The notes: a model not told the origin generated them from the letters alone. Shown: positions 1 to 7,977, counted from the stretch's first letter. The stretch is 32,418 bases of DNA from Betaproteobacteria bacterium (GCA_009693245.1 SHXO01000029.1:1-32418), one strand, 5' to 3'. Program-made: numbers and translations.

Positions 1-116
1 GGCACAGAGGAAAACCAAAGACTTGACTCGCATATGCTTCTCACCTATTGGGTGAAGCGGTATCGATCATTAACCCACTGTTTCCCTCTGTGATCTCTGA
101 GTCCTCCGTGGCTTGT
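1..116. repeat. Degenerate intergenic inverted repeat (CTCTGTG type)
   Basis: A block near the window start (about 3-13, CACAGAGGAAA) is an imperfect reverse complement of bases around 81-92 (TTTCCCTCTGTG), which run on into CTCTGAGTCCTCCGTGG. This wording resembles a dispersed non-coding repeat common between genes of betaproteobacteria. The left end may be cut by the window edge. No gene is seen in bases 1-207. Confidence 0.35.
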
Positions 117-207
117 ATTGCGGTTTTTAGGTTCATAGGTTTCCTTTCGTGTACGCTCGTACCCTTCGTGGGAAAGATTTTTTTAGCATCAAAAGTATGG
201 AGAAAAC

Positions 208-969
208 ATGACTCAATATAATCTCGCCGGCCGCGCCGCACTCGTCACCGGCGGCGCCTCCGGCATCGGATTTTCCATCGCCACCCAGATTGGCCGCAAT
301 GGTGGCACCGTGGCAGTAAATTTTCTGAGCGATGATCCGCGCGGCCCGCAAGCCGTGGAGAAACTCAAGGCGGAGGGCATCAACGCCGTTGCCGCACCGG
401 GAAACGTGGCTGTGGCGGGAGACGCCGAGCGCATGGTCAACGACGCCGTACAAAAACTCGGCCGCCTCGATTTTTTGGCGAACAACGCGGGGACCCCTAA
501 CTCCCGCCGCAAGATCGAACCCCGCGAACTGGACATGATGACGGAAGAGTTCTGGAACACTATCTTGCAGACCAACCTGCTGGGCGTGTTCCGCTGCGCG
601 CACGCCGCCGCGCCAGCGCTGAAAGCTTCGCACGGTGCCATCGTCAACACCGCATCCATCGCAGGCCTGGGCCGCGCGGGTTCGAGCGTGGCCTATTCCG
701 CCAGCAAGGCCGGCGTGGTAAGCCTGACGCAGAATCTCGCACGCTCATTGTCGCCAGAAGTGCGCGTGAACGCCGTGGCCCCCGGTGCCGTGGATTCCGC
801 GTGGATGGTGGAATGGTCCGAGGAAGAGCGCGCCGCCACCGCGAACGGGGCGTTACTCAAACGCCGCTGCACCACGGACGACATCGCCGAAGTGGTGGTG
901 TTCCTGGGCTTCGCGGCGGCGATGGTGACGGGGCAGACGCTCACGGTGGATGGGGGGTTGACGCTTTAA
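208..969 (+). CDS. SDR family NAD(P)-dependent oxidoreductase
   Basis: This is a classical short-chain dehydrogenase/reductase of 253 residues, the usual length for the family. The nucleotide-binding motif TGGASGIG is at residues 14-21, NNAG at 92-95, and the catalytic Ser150, Tyr163 and Lys167 (YSASK) are all present. The C-terminus VTGQTLTVDGG is typical of FabG-like enzymes. It probably interconverts a hydroxyl and a keto group on a small or CoA-linked substrate in the cytoplasm, but the substrate cannot be read from the sequence. The ATG is preceded by GGAG at a good distance (ATGGAGAAAACATG). It stands alone on its strand, 88 bases before the HTH/PIN pair, so its pathway is unknown. Confidence 0.9.
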   Translation: MTQYNLAGRAALVTGGASGIGFSIATQIGRNGGTVAVNFLSDDPRGPQAVEKLKAEGINAVAAPGNVAVAGDAERMVNDAVQKLGRLDFLANNAGTPNSRRKIEPRELDMMTEEFWNTILQTNLLGVFRCAHAAAPALKASHGAIVNTASIAGLGRAGSSVAYSASKAGVVSLTQNLARSLSPEVRVNAVAPGAVDSAWMVEWSEEERAATANGALLKRRCTTDDIAEVVVFLGFAAAMVTGQTLTVDGGLTL

Positions 970-1016
970 TTCCGACAGTGAGAAAGGGATTTCTGGAGTG
1001 GTTTCGAATAGGTAGA

Positions 1017-1022
1017 TATAAT
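1017..1022 (+). promoter_or_regulatory. Candidate -10 element for the HTH/PIN operon
   Basis: A perfect TATAAT hexamer lies 35 bases upstream of the GTG start at 1058, within the 88-base gap after the SDR gene. In such GC-rich DNA this is unlikely to be chance. No convincing -35 hexamer sits 16-18 bases upstream, so the promoter may be weak or assisted. Confidence 0.45.
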
Positions 1023-1057
1023 CGAAAGGTCTCCAGGCTCTCAAGAGGAGTTGTACC

Positions 1058-1507
1058 GTGACTGCAAACACCATCCCTCCGCCGCGTGCCAAGCGTGCGC
1101 CATCCATGCGCCGCGCGTGCGAAAAATCCGCACGCTCTCTTATTTCGGTTATCCGTCGTGCGAGGCCTGGCAAAACTTCCTCGGAAGTCTTGACCGATTT
1201 GGTTGAACCGCTGACTGGCGCCATCGAACGAACAGCGGAGCTGCTTTTGGCCGGCAAACATGTCCGCGTAATCGAGGACGATGATTCCATTACCACGCAG
1301 GAGGCGGCTGACCTGCTCAACATTTCACGCCCGTCTCTGGTCAAGTTGCTCGAAACTGGAAAAATTCCGCAATTGCCCAAGGCTGGCCGCCATCGCCGAA
1401 TCGCTCGGTCTGCGGTGCTCAAGTACAAGCGCAAACGAGACGCGGAACGGGAATCGGCGCTCAAGGCGCTCGCAGCCGTATCGCAACGCCATGGTCTCGG
1501 CTATTGA
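1058..1507 (+). CDS. HTH (excisionase-type) DNA-binding protein, probable antitoxin
   Basis: The protein has 149 residues. A MerR/excisionase-type helix-turn-helix spans about 78-125 (ITTQEAADLLNISRPSLVKL, then GRHRRI). A basic N-terminal tail of about 35 residues and a helical linker precede it. The start is GTG, set by a strong AAGAGGAG at 1043-1050. Its stop overlaps the start of the PIN gene by four bases (TTGA), so the two are translationally coupled. The pairing suggests an antitoxin that binds its own promoter and neutralises the PIN nuclease. This role is inferred from gene pairing; the HTH itself is clear. Confidence 0.8.
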   Translation: MTANTIPPPRAKRAPSMRRACEKSARSLISVIRRARPGKTSSEVLTDLVEPLTGAIERTAELLLAGKHVRVIEDDDSITTQEAADLLNISRPSLVKLLETGKIPQLPKAGRHRRIARSAVLKYKRKRDAERESALKALAAVSQRHGLGY

Positions 1508-2085
1508 CCGTGCCGCCTGTCGTCGTGCTCGATGCGTGCGTTCTTTATCCGGCGGCGCAGCGCGACTTGTTCATGTGGCTGGCTGCGGGAGGAGCGATTC
1601 GCGCCCATTGGACCGATGAGATCCACAACGAGTGGATGCGCAATGTTGAGCGCGATTACGCCATCGAGCGCCGCGTCCTGGATCGCGTGCGCGAGTTGAT
1701 GGATCGAGCGGCTGGCGATGCCTTGATCGGCGGGTACCGCCAGTATGAGAGACTTTTCCCCAAGACCGATAGCAAGGATCGTCATGTCGCCGCTGCTGCC
1801 GTCGCGGCACGCAAACGTTCCGGCGCGGACATGGTTACGATTATCACTTGGAACTTGAAGGATTTTGATCGCGAGGATCTGGCGAGAGCCCGAGTAACCG
1901 CCGAAAATCCAGATGCTTTCTTATGCCGTCTGTTTGCGGATTCGCCGGATCATGTTGTGGCGGCATTCTCACGGATGAGCGATAACCTTCGAAACCCTTC
2001 GAAGACGGCGCAAGAATGTGCCGGTACGCTCGCTGCGCAAGGCTTGAAGAGGTTTGCCAGACTGATTGGGGCAAGACTTGGATAA
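1504..2085 (+). CDS. PIN-domain ribonuclease, probable toxin
   Basis: This 193-residue protein opens with the PIN hallmark VVVLDACVLYP, giving the first acidic residue Asp10. Further acidic candidates are Glu39/Glu43 (DEIHNEW), Asp92 (DSKDRH) and Asp120 (TWNLKDF), the four-acid pattern of Mg-dependent PIN nucleases. About 50 extra residues follow the core, longer than a minimal VapC. The start is either TTG at 1504, overlapping the upstream stop, or GTG at 1510. The tight coupling to an HTH gene supports a type II toxin-antitoxin module in which this protein cleaves RNA. The target RNA cannot be predicted. Confidence 0.82.
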   Translation: MTVPPVVVLDACVLYPAAQRDLFMWLAAGGAIRAHWTDEIHNEWMRNVERDYAIERRVLDRVRELMDRAAGDALIGGYRQYERLFPKTDSKDRHVAAAAVAARKRSGADMVTIITWNLKDFDREDLARARVTAENPDAFLCRLFADSPDHVVAAFSRMSDNLRNPSKTAQECAGTLAAQGLKRFARLIGARLG

Positions 2086-2208
2086 TCTGGTGGCTCCGAA
2101 TTTATCGAACGTTGGAGATGGTCAGATGAATAGCGCCCCGCCACGGTGAACACGGCGTTATCGAGACACATATGGCGGCGATCGTATGAACGACTCCATT
2201 AGTTTAAG

Positions 2209-2543
2209 ATGTTTGCGCTCATGTGGCCGGTAAATTCGCGCCCTGCCAGAATCGCAGCTTGGTTATCGATAAGCATTTTATTTTTTCCCCAATCCTACTT
2301 CGGCATCGCATATTGCATGAGCGAGCCTGTTGGGTCTTTCGTCGCTGCCGGGTTATTCGTATCTCCTGCCTTAGCGATGGCATTTACCAAGAACCTTTAC
2401 CGCAGCATAGGCTGCCAGCTTTGGCATGCTTCCATTTCTCATATGGGCGGGCTACGTGACATGTATCGCACCGGACATGTCAAGCGGCCCGCCGTTGGCA
2501 TATGCGTCCGTTCTAATGTTTGGAGTTCCAGCCGCTATGGTTG
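2209..2543 (+). pseudogene. Small multi-pass membrane protein, apparent frameshift remnant
   Basis: From ATG 2209 the first frame encodes hydrophobic stretches (IAAWLSISILFF and FVAAGLFVSPALAMAF) up to about base 2409. From about 2411 the hydrophobic character continues in the next frame (AASFGMLPFLIWAGYV and LAYASVLMFGVPAAMVV). Joined, they give a plausible four-helix membrane protein of about 110 residues, needing one +1 or -2 slip near 2408-2412. The second frame then runs into the 3' end of the minus-strand enzyme gene and loses hydrophobicity, so the 3' end may also be lost. Bases 2086-2208 show nothing else. The family is not recognised; this is an inference from hydrophobicity. Confidence 0.4.
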
Positions 2544-3647
2544 TTATGACTTCCAGCAGAACTCGCGAACGGCATCCTCGTCCACCTCGATACCGAGCCC
2601 CGGACCCTTGGGCACTTCCGCGAAGCCGTGATCGATCATGATGGGTTGCCGAGCCAGATCCCGCGCCAGATATTGGCTCGACAGGCTGACTCCCCAATCT
2701 AGGCGTGGCAATGCGGCGGCCACGTGCAAGATGGCGGCGCTGGCGATGCTGGACTCGGCGATTTTGCAGGCGAGGTTGACATGAATGCCGATCTGTTCGC
2801 AAAGAATGCCCGCTTGATAGACGGCGCGCAGGCCGCCCAGCTTGATGATTTTGAGGCTGCCGCCTTCGGCGGCGTGTGCGCTGCGGTGGAGTTCGATGTC
2901 ATCCAGGCTGTGGATGCCTTCATCGGCGCCAATGGCGATGCCGCTGGCAGCCGCCACGCGCGCCATGCCTTCCAGGTCGTCCCCCGCGACGGGTTGCTCC
3001 ACGAAGTCCATGGCGCAGTGCTCCACCGCGCGGACGTACTGGATGGCATCTTCCACGCTGTAGCCTTGATTGGCATCGGCGCTGATCAGCATGCCCGATC
3101 CTAGCGCTTCGCAGATGGCGATGGTGCGCTGCGCGTCGGCTTGGGGATCATTGGCGCCGATCTTAATTTTGTAGGCGATCACGCCCTGCGCTTTCTTGGC
3201 GCGTGCCTCGGCGACATCCCCCTCCAAGGATCCGGTGCCGATGAGCCAGAGAACCGGCACCCGGCCGCGCTGCTTCGCACCCAGCAATTCGTGCACTGGT
3301 TGACGGTGCGCGCGGCCCACCAAATCTAGCATAGCCACCTCGATGGCCGCCTTGGCGGCGTGGTTGCCATACATGCGCCAAGCCAGCTCGCGATCGGTGG
3401 CCGCGAAGTTTTCCGCATCCATGCCTATCAAAAAAGGCGCTAGATAGCGCACGGCGGCCATCATGCTCTCCACGGTTTCACCGGTCATGGTGGGTGCGGC
3501 CGCGGCCTCGCCCCATCCTGTTTCGCCACTCTCCGAAGTGATGCGTACCAGAACATTGTCCGCGGTGCGAAGTTCCACACCCGCCATCTTCATGGGTTTC
3601 ACCATGGGCAGGCTGACGGCAAAAGGTTCCACGCGGCGGATCTTCAT
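2544..3647 (-). CDS. Mandelate racemase/muconate-lactonizing enzyme family protein
   Basis: This is an enolase-superfamily enzyme of 367 residues with an N-terminal capping domain and a C-terminal barrel. The barrel residues are visible: Lys160 and Lys162 (YKIKIG), metal ligands Asp191 (SADANQGY), Glu217 (FVEQP) and Asp242/Glu243 (GADEG), and lysines at 266-269 (LKIIKLGG). The KxK motif and late lysine fit the MLE or dipeptide-epimerase/OSBS-like branches more than mandelate racemase. The substrate is not determinable. The start chosen is the ATG at 3647 (MKIRRVEPF), the usual family start. A longer frame reaches 3728, but its extra 27 residues are encoded largely by the palindrome at 3658-3718, so that extension is rejected. 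Confidence 0.85.
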   Translation of the reverse strand: MKIRRVEPFAVSLPMVKPMKMAGVELRTADNVLVRITSESGETGWGEAAAAPTMTGETVESMMAAVRYLAPFLIGMDAENFAATDRELAWRMYGNHAAKAAIEVAMLDLVGRAHRQPVHELLGAKQRGRVPVLWLIGTGSLEGDVAEARAKKAQGVIAYKIKIGANDPQADAQRTIAICEALGSGMLISADANQGYSVEDAIQYVRAVEHCAMDFVEQPVAGDDLEGMARVAAASGIAIGADEGIHSLDDIELHRSAHAAEGGSLKIIKLGGLRAVYQAGILCEQIGIHVNLACKIAESSIASAAILHVAAALPRLDWGVSLSSQYLARDLARQPIMIDHGFAEVPKGPGLGIEVDEDAVREFCWKS

Positions 3648-3657
3648 GCTTGCTGTG

Positions 3658-3718
3658 CTAGGGTCTGTTGGCATATATTTCGTGGGCGATCCACGAAATA
3701 TATGCCAACAGACCCTAG
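3658..3718. repeat. 61-bp perfect palindrome with CTAG ends
   Basis: Two 28-base arms (3658-3685 and 3691-3718) are exact reverse complements around a 5-base loop (GCGAT). The outer ends read CTAGGGTCTGTTGGC and its complement. It lies just upstream of the MLE-type gene. Perfect long arms with CTAG at both ends resemble terminal inverted repeats left by an excised insertion sequence, or a minimal non-autonomous element. In RNA it would form a very stable hairpin. The AT-rich centre of each arm (CATATATTTCG) differs from the surrounding DNA. Confidence 0.8.
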
Positions 3719-3770
3719 GATTTTCCACTTCGGCGAATTGTTCATTTCAACCTTAGAAAATAGCGGAATA

Positions 3771-3868
3771 AATCTTCCGTTCGTGGTGAGCGTGTCGAAC
3801 CATGAACGGAAGATTCGATTACTTAAACTTATTACAAAGAGCGCCCTTCGACTAGCTCAGGGCAAACG
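3771..3868. repeat. REP-like paired intergenic repeats
   Basis: A hairpin with 12-base perfect arms (3771-3782 and 3804-3815) encloses GTGGTGAGCGTGTCGAACCAT. A second unit at about 3842-3868 reads GCCCTTCGACTAGCTCAGGGC. Units with the wording TTCGACAAGCTCAGG and GAGC-TGTCGAACCATGAACGG are widespread extragenic palindromes in proteobacteria. They fill most of the gap between the palindrome and the crotonase gene. Confidence 0.65.
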
Positions 3869-3900
3869 TACTAAATCAGCACACTCCCAACCCGCACACC

Positions 3901-4806
3901 ATGGCCGCTAAAACTTCTTCCGCCAAATCCGAGAAACGCTACGGCGACATCATCTTCGAGGTCAAAAGCCAAGTCGCCTGGATCACCATCGACCGGCCGC
4001 GCGTCCACAACGCCTTTCGCGAGCAGACCTTGGACGAAATGATTGACGCTTTCAAGTCTACACGCGAAGACCCGACAATCGCCTGTGCGGTGGTGACCGG
4101 CGCGGGTGATAAAGCTTTCTCCGCGGGCGGCGACTTCCACGCCATGATGCGACTGAACCGCGCCAACGCCTATATGTGGAACGACCGCATGCTGGGGCTT
4201 GCCATGACTATTCGTGGGTTGCCGATTCCCGTGATCGCCATGATCAACGGATGGTGCATGGGAGGCGGCCATGAATTGGCGCTATGGTGCGACTTGGCCA
4301 TCGCGTCGGATCGCGCCGTGCTCGGCCAGACGGGGGCCAAGGTCGGGGCGTGCCCCACGGTGGGGGCGACGCAGTACCTGCCGCGCATCATAGGCGAGCG
4401 CCTGGCGCGCGAGATGATTTTTCTGGGGCGCAGATTTCCGGGGGAGGAGGCCGAGCGCATCGGTCTTATCAACAAGTGCGTGCCCCATGCGGATCTCATC
4501 GCCGAGACCTTGAAGTGGTGCGAGACCATCAAGGGCCACAGCTCGCAAACGCTGCGCTACACCAAGAAATCCTTCAACAGCGAATCCGACGAGCTATACG
4601 CTTCGTGGCAGCAAGGCATGGAGATGCTGGCCATGGTGTGGGGATCGGAGGAAAGTTTGGAGGGCATGCAAGCGTTCCTCGATGGACGCAAACCTGACTT
4701 CAACCAATTTCGCGCGCGCAACAAGAAAGCCTTGGACGAGTATCTGGATGGGTTCGAGAAACATTTGAACGCCGCGCCGGAAATGCGCCCGAAGGCGAGG
4801 AAGTGA
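3901..4806 (+). CDS. Enoyl-CoA hydratase/isomerase (crotonase) family protein, MenB/BadI-like
   Basis: This 301-residue crotonase-fold enzyme acts on an acyl-CoA. The oxyanion-hole segments are FSAGGDF (73-79) and the glycine-rich run at 117-128 (GWCMGGGHELAL), with Glu125 at the position of one crotonase catalytic glutamate. The second crotonase glutamate is absent. That region reads GQTGAKVGACPTVG (142-155), like the GQTGxKVG motif of MenB (naphthoate synthase) and BadI (ring-opening 2-ketocyclohexanecarboxyl-CoA hydrolase). Simple beta-oxidation hydration is therefore less likely than ring closure or opening, or hydrolysis. The tail after 260 is lysine- and arginine-rich. No clear Shine-Dalgarno precedes ATG 3901. 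The acyl-CoA ligase downstream could supply its substrate. Confidence 0.85.
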   Translation: MAAKTSSAKSEKRYGDIIFEVKSQVAWITIDRPRVHNAFREQTLDEMIDAFKSTREDPTIACAVVTGAGDKAFSAGGDFHAMMRLNRANAYMWNDRMLGLAMTIRGLPIPVIAMINGWCMGGGHELALWCDLAIASDRAVLGQTGAKVGACPTVGATQYLPRIIGERLAREMIFLGRRFPGEEAERIGLINKCVPHADLIAETLKWCETIKGHSSQTLRYTKKSFNSESDELYASWQQGMEMLAMVWGSEESLEGMQAFLDGRKPDFNQFRARNKKALDEYLDGFEKHLNAAPEMRPKARK

Positions 4807-4850
4807 TCCGCGCTTTCTTAGTTCTAACCTTGCCAACCTAAACCAATTAT

Positions 4851-4922
4851 CAACGCAAAGACGCAAAGGGCGCAAAGGAAATCTTTATTGGGTTTCTTTG
4901 CGCCCTTTGCGTCTTTGCGTTG
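4851..4922. repeat. Dispersed inverted repeat (CGCAAAG type), possible terminator
   Basis: Arms 4851-4877 and 4896-4922 are perfect 27-base complements built from repeated CGCAAAG units, with an 18-base loop. A T-rich stretch (GGTTTTATTTTC) follows, so it may also end transcription of the crotonase gene. The wording is that of a known dispersed intergenic repeat of proteobacteria. The rest of the 235-base gap holds no gene. Confidence 0.75.
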
Positions 4923-5041
4923 AGAGGTTTTATTTTCTTGCGTCATCGTAGAATCATGTATGTTCAAAAACCATTCTCCTCCACAGGGCAGCCTCCACGA
5001 TTCGCTAATGGCGGTGCTTTGCGTCGGAGTCAAGGCCAGCT

Positions 5042-6979
5042 ATGACTGAGGACCTCGTCTGGAACCCCACGCAAGAGATCATCCGTGAAACCAACATCCA
5101 TGCGTTTCTAAAGCGCCATGGCTTAGGCACTCTTGAGGATCTCATGCGGCGGGCGGATGCCGAGCCGCACTGGTATTGGCAGGTGCTGTTGGAGTTCTTC
5201 GACATTCGCTTCGAGACTCCCTATACGAACGTGATGGATTTGTCCGCGGGGATCGAATGGCCCAAGTGGTGTGTGGGCGGCACCACCAATCTCGTGATGA
5301 ATTGCCTGGACCGTCATCGCGGCACGGCCACTTGGGCGAAACCAGCGTTGGTGTGGGAAGGCGAAGACGGCTCCACGCGCGAGTGGAGTTATGCCGAACT
5401 CTCCGCCGAGGTGGATCGTCTAGCGGCGCTGTTGCGCGCAAGAGGGATAGGCCGGGGCGACGTGGTCGCTATTTTCTTGCCCATGATTCCGGAAGCCGCC
5501 GCCGCATTCTTCGCGGTGGCCAAGATTGGCGCCATCATCACGCCACTATTTTCCGGTTTTGGCCCCCAGCCCATCATCGACCGCTTGACCGATGGCGATG
5601 CGGTAGCCGTCATCGCCGCGGACATTTCATGGCGGCGCGGCAAAGTAGTGGCCATGAAGGAGGTGCTCGACGAAGCGTTGGCTTCGGTGGCGAGCGTGCA
5701 CACGGTGGTGGTGCTCGGCCGGAGCGCAAGGAGTTCGGTGGTGGCAACACGTGACGTGGCCTGGCCAAGCGCGCACGACGCAGCCGATGCGCGCACAGAA
5801 ATCCTGGATGCGGAAGCCCCCGTCATGCTCATGTATACCTCTGGCACCACGGGTAGACCTAAGGGAACCGTCCACACGCACTGCGGGGTACTAGCCAAGA
5901 ACGCACTCGACATGGGGTTGTGCATCGATTTGAAGGCGAGCGACCGTCTCATGTGGATGAGCGACATGGGCTGGATCGTGGGACCGAAGATCATCATCAG
6001 CGGCGCATTGTTGGGCGCTACCCTGGTCATTTCCGAAGGCACGCCCGATTGGCCCGATCCCGTGCGCATGTGGCGCATGGTAGAGAAGCACGCGGTGACC
6101 ATCGTGGGCGTGGTGCCTACCATGGTGCGGCAGTGGATGCACGCCAAGGTGGAAGACGTGCTCGCGGGCATCGATTTGTCCGCATTGCGCGCGACCATCT
6201 CCGTGGGCGAACCCTGGACGCGCGAAGCATGGGAATGGTTCTTCCGCCACGTGTGCGCCGGGCGAATCCCCATTCTGAATTACGCGGGCGGCACCGAGTG
6301 CGGTGGCGCCATCTTGATCGGCAGTTTTCTGCGCCCCATTCGCCCGGGCGCGTTCTCCCATCCCGTGCCGGGGTGTGGCGCGGATATCGTCGATGCCACC
6401 GGACGCTCCGTGGCTTCTGGCGAGATTGGCGAGTTAGTCATGCGCCGGCCTTCCATTGGCATGACGCGCGGGCTGTGGAAGACGCCGGAGCGCTACATCG
6501 AAAGTTACTGGCGGGTGATCGAGGGCGTGTGGGTGCAGGGGGATCTCGCCTCGCGCGACGGCGAAGACCTGTGGTATCTGCACGGCAGATCGGATGACAC
6601 CATCAAGATCGCGGGCAAGCGCACGGGGCCGGCCGAGGTGGAGGCGGTGCTCATCGGAACCGGCCTCGTCAAGGACGCCGCCGTGATTGGCGTGCCCGAC
6701 GAATTGACCGGTTCCGCGCTCGTATGCGTCTGCGTACTTAGTTCTGGCGGCCAGGACAATGTGGAAAAAGAACTGATCAAGGCCGTGGCGGACAGGCTGG
6801 GTAAGGCTTACCGCCCAAGGCGCGTTTTGTTCGTGGCGGACCTGCCGCGAACGCGTAATCAAAAGATCATGCGCCGGGTGGTGCGATCGGTTCTCACCGG
6901 CGCTCCCGCGGGCGACTTGAGCTCGCTGGCGAATCCAGAATCCGTCGAAGAGATCCGGCGGTTGGCGGTGGGAGGGTGA
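5042..6979 (+). CDS. AMP-dependent acyl-CoA synthetase (acetyl-CoA synthetase-like)
   Basis: This 645-residue member of the ANL superfamily activates a carboxylic acid with ATP to an acyl-AMP and transfers it to CoA. The phosphate-binding loop YTSGTTGRPKG is at 265-275. A conserved YAGGTEC segment follows near 419. The hinge HGRSDDTIKIAGKR starts at His514, and the catalytic Lys608 lies in TRNQKIMRR. Length, the N-terminal segment (WPKW, then NLVMNCLDRH) and the C-terminal lysine motif match acetyl- and propionyl-CoA-synthetase-like enzymes more than medium-chain ligases. The acid is not predictable. It follows the crotonase gene by 235 bases on the same strand, so the two may belong to one degradation pathway. 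Confidence 0.88.
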   Translation: MTEDLVWNPTQEIIRETNIHAFLKRHGLGTLEDLMRRADAEPHWYWQVLLEFFDIRFETPYTNVMDLSAGIEWPKWCVGGTTNLVMNCLDRHRGTATWAKPALVWEGEDGSTREWSYAELSAEVDRLAALLRARGIGRGDVVAIFLPMIPEAAAAFFAVAKIGAIITPLFSGFGPQPIIDRLTDGDAVAVIAADISWRRGKVVAMKEVLDEALASVASVHTVVVLGRSARSSVVATRDVAWPSAHDAADARTEILDAEAPVMLMYTSGTTGRPKGTVHTHCGVLAKNALDMGLCIDLKASDRLMWMSDMGWIVGPKIIISGALLGATLVISEGTPDWPDPVRMWRMVEKHAVTIVGVVPTMVRQWMHAKVEDVLAGIDLSALRATISVGEPWTREAWEWFFRHVCAGRIPILNYAGGTECGGAILIGSFLRPIRPGAFSHPVPGCGADIVDATGRSVASGEIGELVMRRPSIGMTRGLWKTPERYIESYWRVIEGVWVQGDLASRDGEDLWYLHGRSDDTIKIAGKRTGPAEVEAVLIGTGLVKDAAVIGVPDELTGSALVCVCVLSSGGQDNVEKELIKAVADRLGKAYRPRRVLFVADLPRTRNQKIMRRVVRSVLTGAPAGDLSSLANPESVEEIRRLAVGG

Positions 6980-7068
6980 TTACCGGGAAGCTCAGATTAA
7001 AGACTGAGGTTTTAAGCTAGACTTCGCCCCCTTCATACCTTCCCCCTGCGCCCCTGCGGCGCGCACCC

Positions 7069-7923
7069 TTGAAAACCCCCAAGCGTCTCGAATCTCTCGT
7101 CGAGGAAGGTCTCATCGACGCAGTCACCGGCCAGCTCATGAGCGGCAAGGAAGCCACCGTGTTCATCGTGCGCTGTGGCGAAGAAGTCCGTTGCGCGAAA
7201 GTCTACAAGGACGCCAACAAACGCAGTTTCCGCCAGAGTGTCAAGTACACGGAAGGCCGCAAGGTTAAGAACAGCCGCCGCGCCCGCGCCATGGACAAGG
7301 GTTCGCGTTTCGGCCGCCAGGAGCAGGAGGATGCTTGGCAGAACGCCGAGGTGGATGCGTTGCGCCGGCTCGCAACCGCTGGCGTGCGCGTTCCGCAGCC
7401 CTACAACTTTCTCGACGGCGTGTTGCTCATGGAGATGGTGGCGGACGCCAACGGCCATGCGGCGCCAAGGCTCAACGACTTGGTGCTCACGCCGGAGCAA
7501 GCGCGCGAATATCATGGAATTCTGATCATGGAGGTGGTGCGCATGCTGTGCGCCGGGATCGTTCACGGTGACTTATCCGAGTACAACGTGCTGGTGGGGC
7601 AGGACGGTCCGGTCATCATCGACTTGCCCCAAGCGGTGGATGCGGCGGGCAACAACAACGCCGGCCGTATGCTGGAGCACGATGTGGAGAATCTGACCCG
7701 CTATTTTGGCCAGTACGCGACGGAGCTTCGTGGCACGGATTACGGCAAGGAAATTTGGGCGCTCTACGAAAGCGGCAAGCTACATCCGGATGTGGTGCTG
7801 ACCGGTTGCTTCGAACGCGTCGAAACGGCCCCTGACGTGGATGGCGTGATGCGCGAGATAGATGACGTGATCAGGGAAGAGGCCGCGCGCCAGCGTTATA
7901 AGGAAATGCTGGAGGAGGGTTAG
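7069..7923 (+). CDS. RIO-type serine/threonine protein kinase
   Basis: This 284-residue kinase-like protein belongs to the bacterial RIO group. The ATP-site region includes SGKEATVFIVRCG and CAKVYK (invariant-lysine strand), the catalytic loop HGDLSEYNVL has Asp168, and the metal-binding IDLPQAVD has Asp185 in place of the DFG aspartate. In archaea and eukaryotes RIO proteins act in ribosome maturation; in bacteria the role is unsettled. The start is TTG at 7069. It is preferred because KTPKRLESLVEEGLID matches my recollection of the conserved N-terminus and no ATG lies nearby. No Shine-Dalgarno is seen. It appears monocistronic and ends at a terminator-like hairpin. Confidence 0.88.
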   Translation: MKTPKRLESLVEEGLIDAVTGQLMSGKEATVFIVRCGEEVRCAKVYKDANKRSFRQSVKYTEGRKVKNSRRARAMDKGSRFGRQEQEDAWQNAEVDALRRLATAGVRVPQPYNFLDGVLLMEMVADANGHAAPRLNDLVLTPEQAREYHGILIMEVVRMLCAGIVHGDLSEYNVLVGQDGPVIIDLPQAVDAAGNNNAGRMLEHDVENLTRYFGQYATELRGTDYGKEIWALYESGKLHPDVVLTGCFERVETAPDVDGVMREIDDVIREEAARQRYKEMLEEG

Positions 7924-7939
7924 TAGGCCCCCACCCTAA

Positions 7940-7963
7940 CCCTCCCCCGCGAGCGGGGGAGGG
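7940..7963. terminator. GC hairpin between convergent genes (also a dispersed repeat)
   Basis: An 11-base perfect stem (CCCTCCCCCGC / GCGGGGGAGGG) lies between the ends of the RIO kinase and the cyclase-family gene. No T-run follows. Its wording matches a common intergenic repeat with CCCTCTCCCGCGAGCGGGAGAGGG-like units. It could stop transcription from both sides. Confidence 0.5.
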
Positions 7964-7977
7964 ACACGGAGGATCGG

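Noticed and set aside
3648-3728. N-terminal extension of the MLE-type enzyme
   Set aside because: The added residues are coded mostly by the 61-bp palindrome and are not family-like. MKIRRVEPF at 3647 is a normal start.
5389-6273. 294-codon minus-strand frame inside the acyl-CoA synthetase
   Set aside because: It mirrors the synthetase core. The Ser/Thr/Met-rich translation has no recognisable domain.
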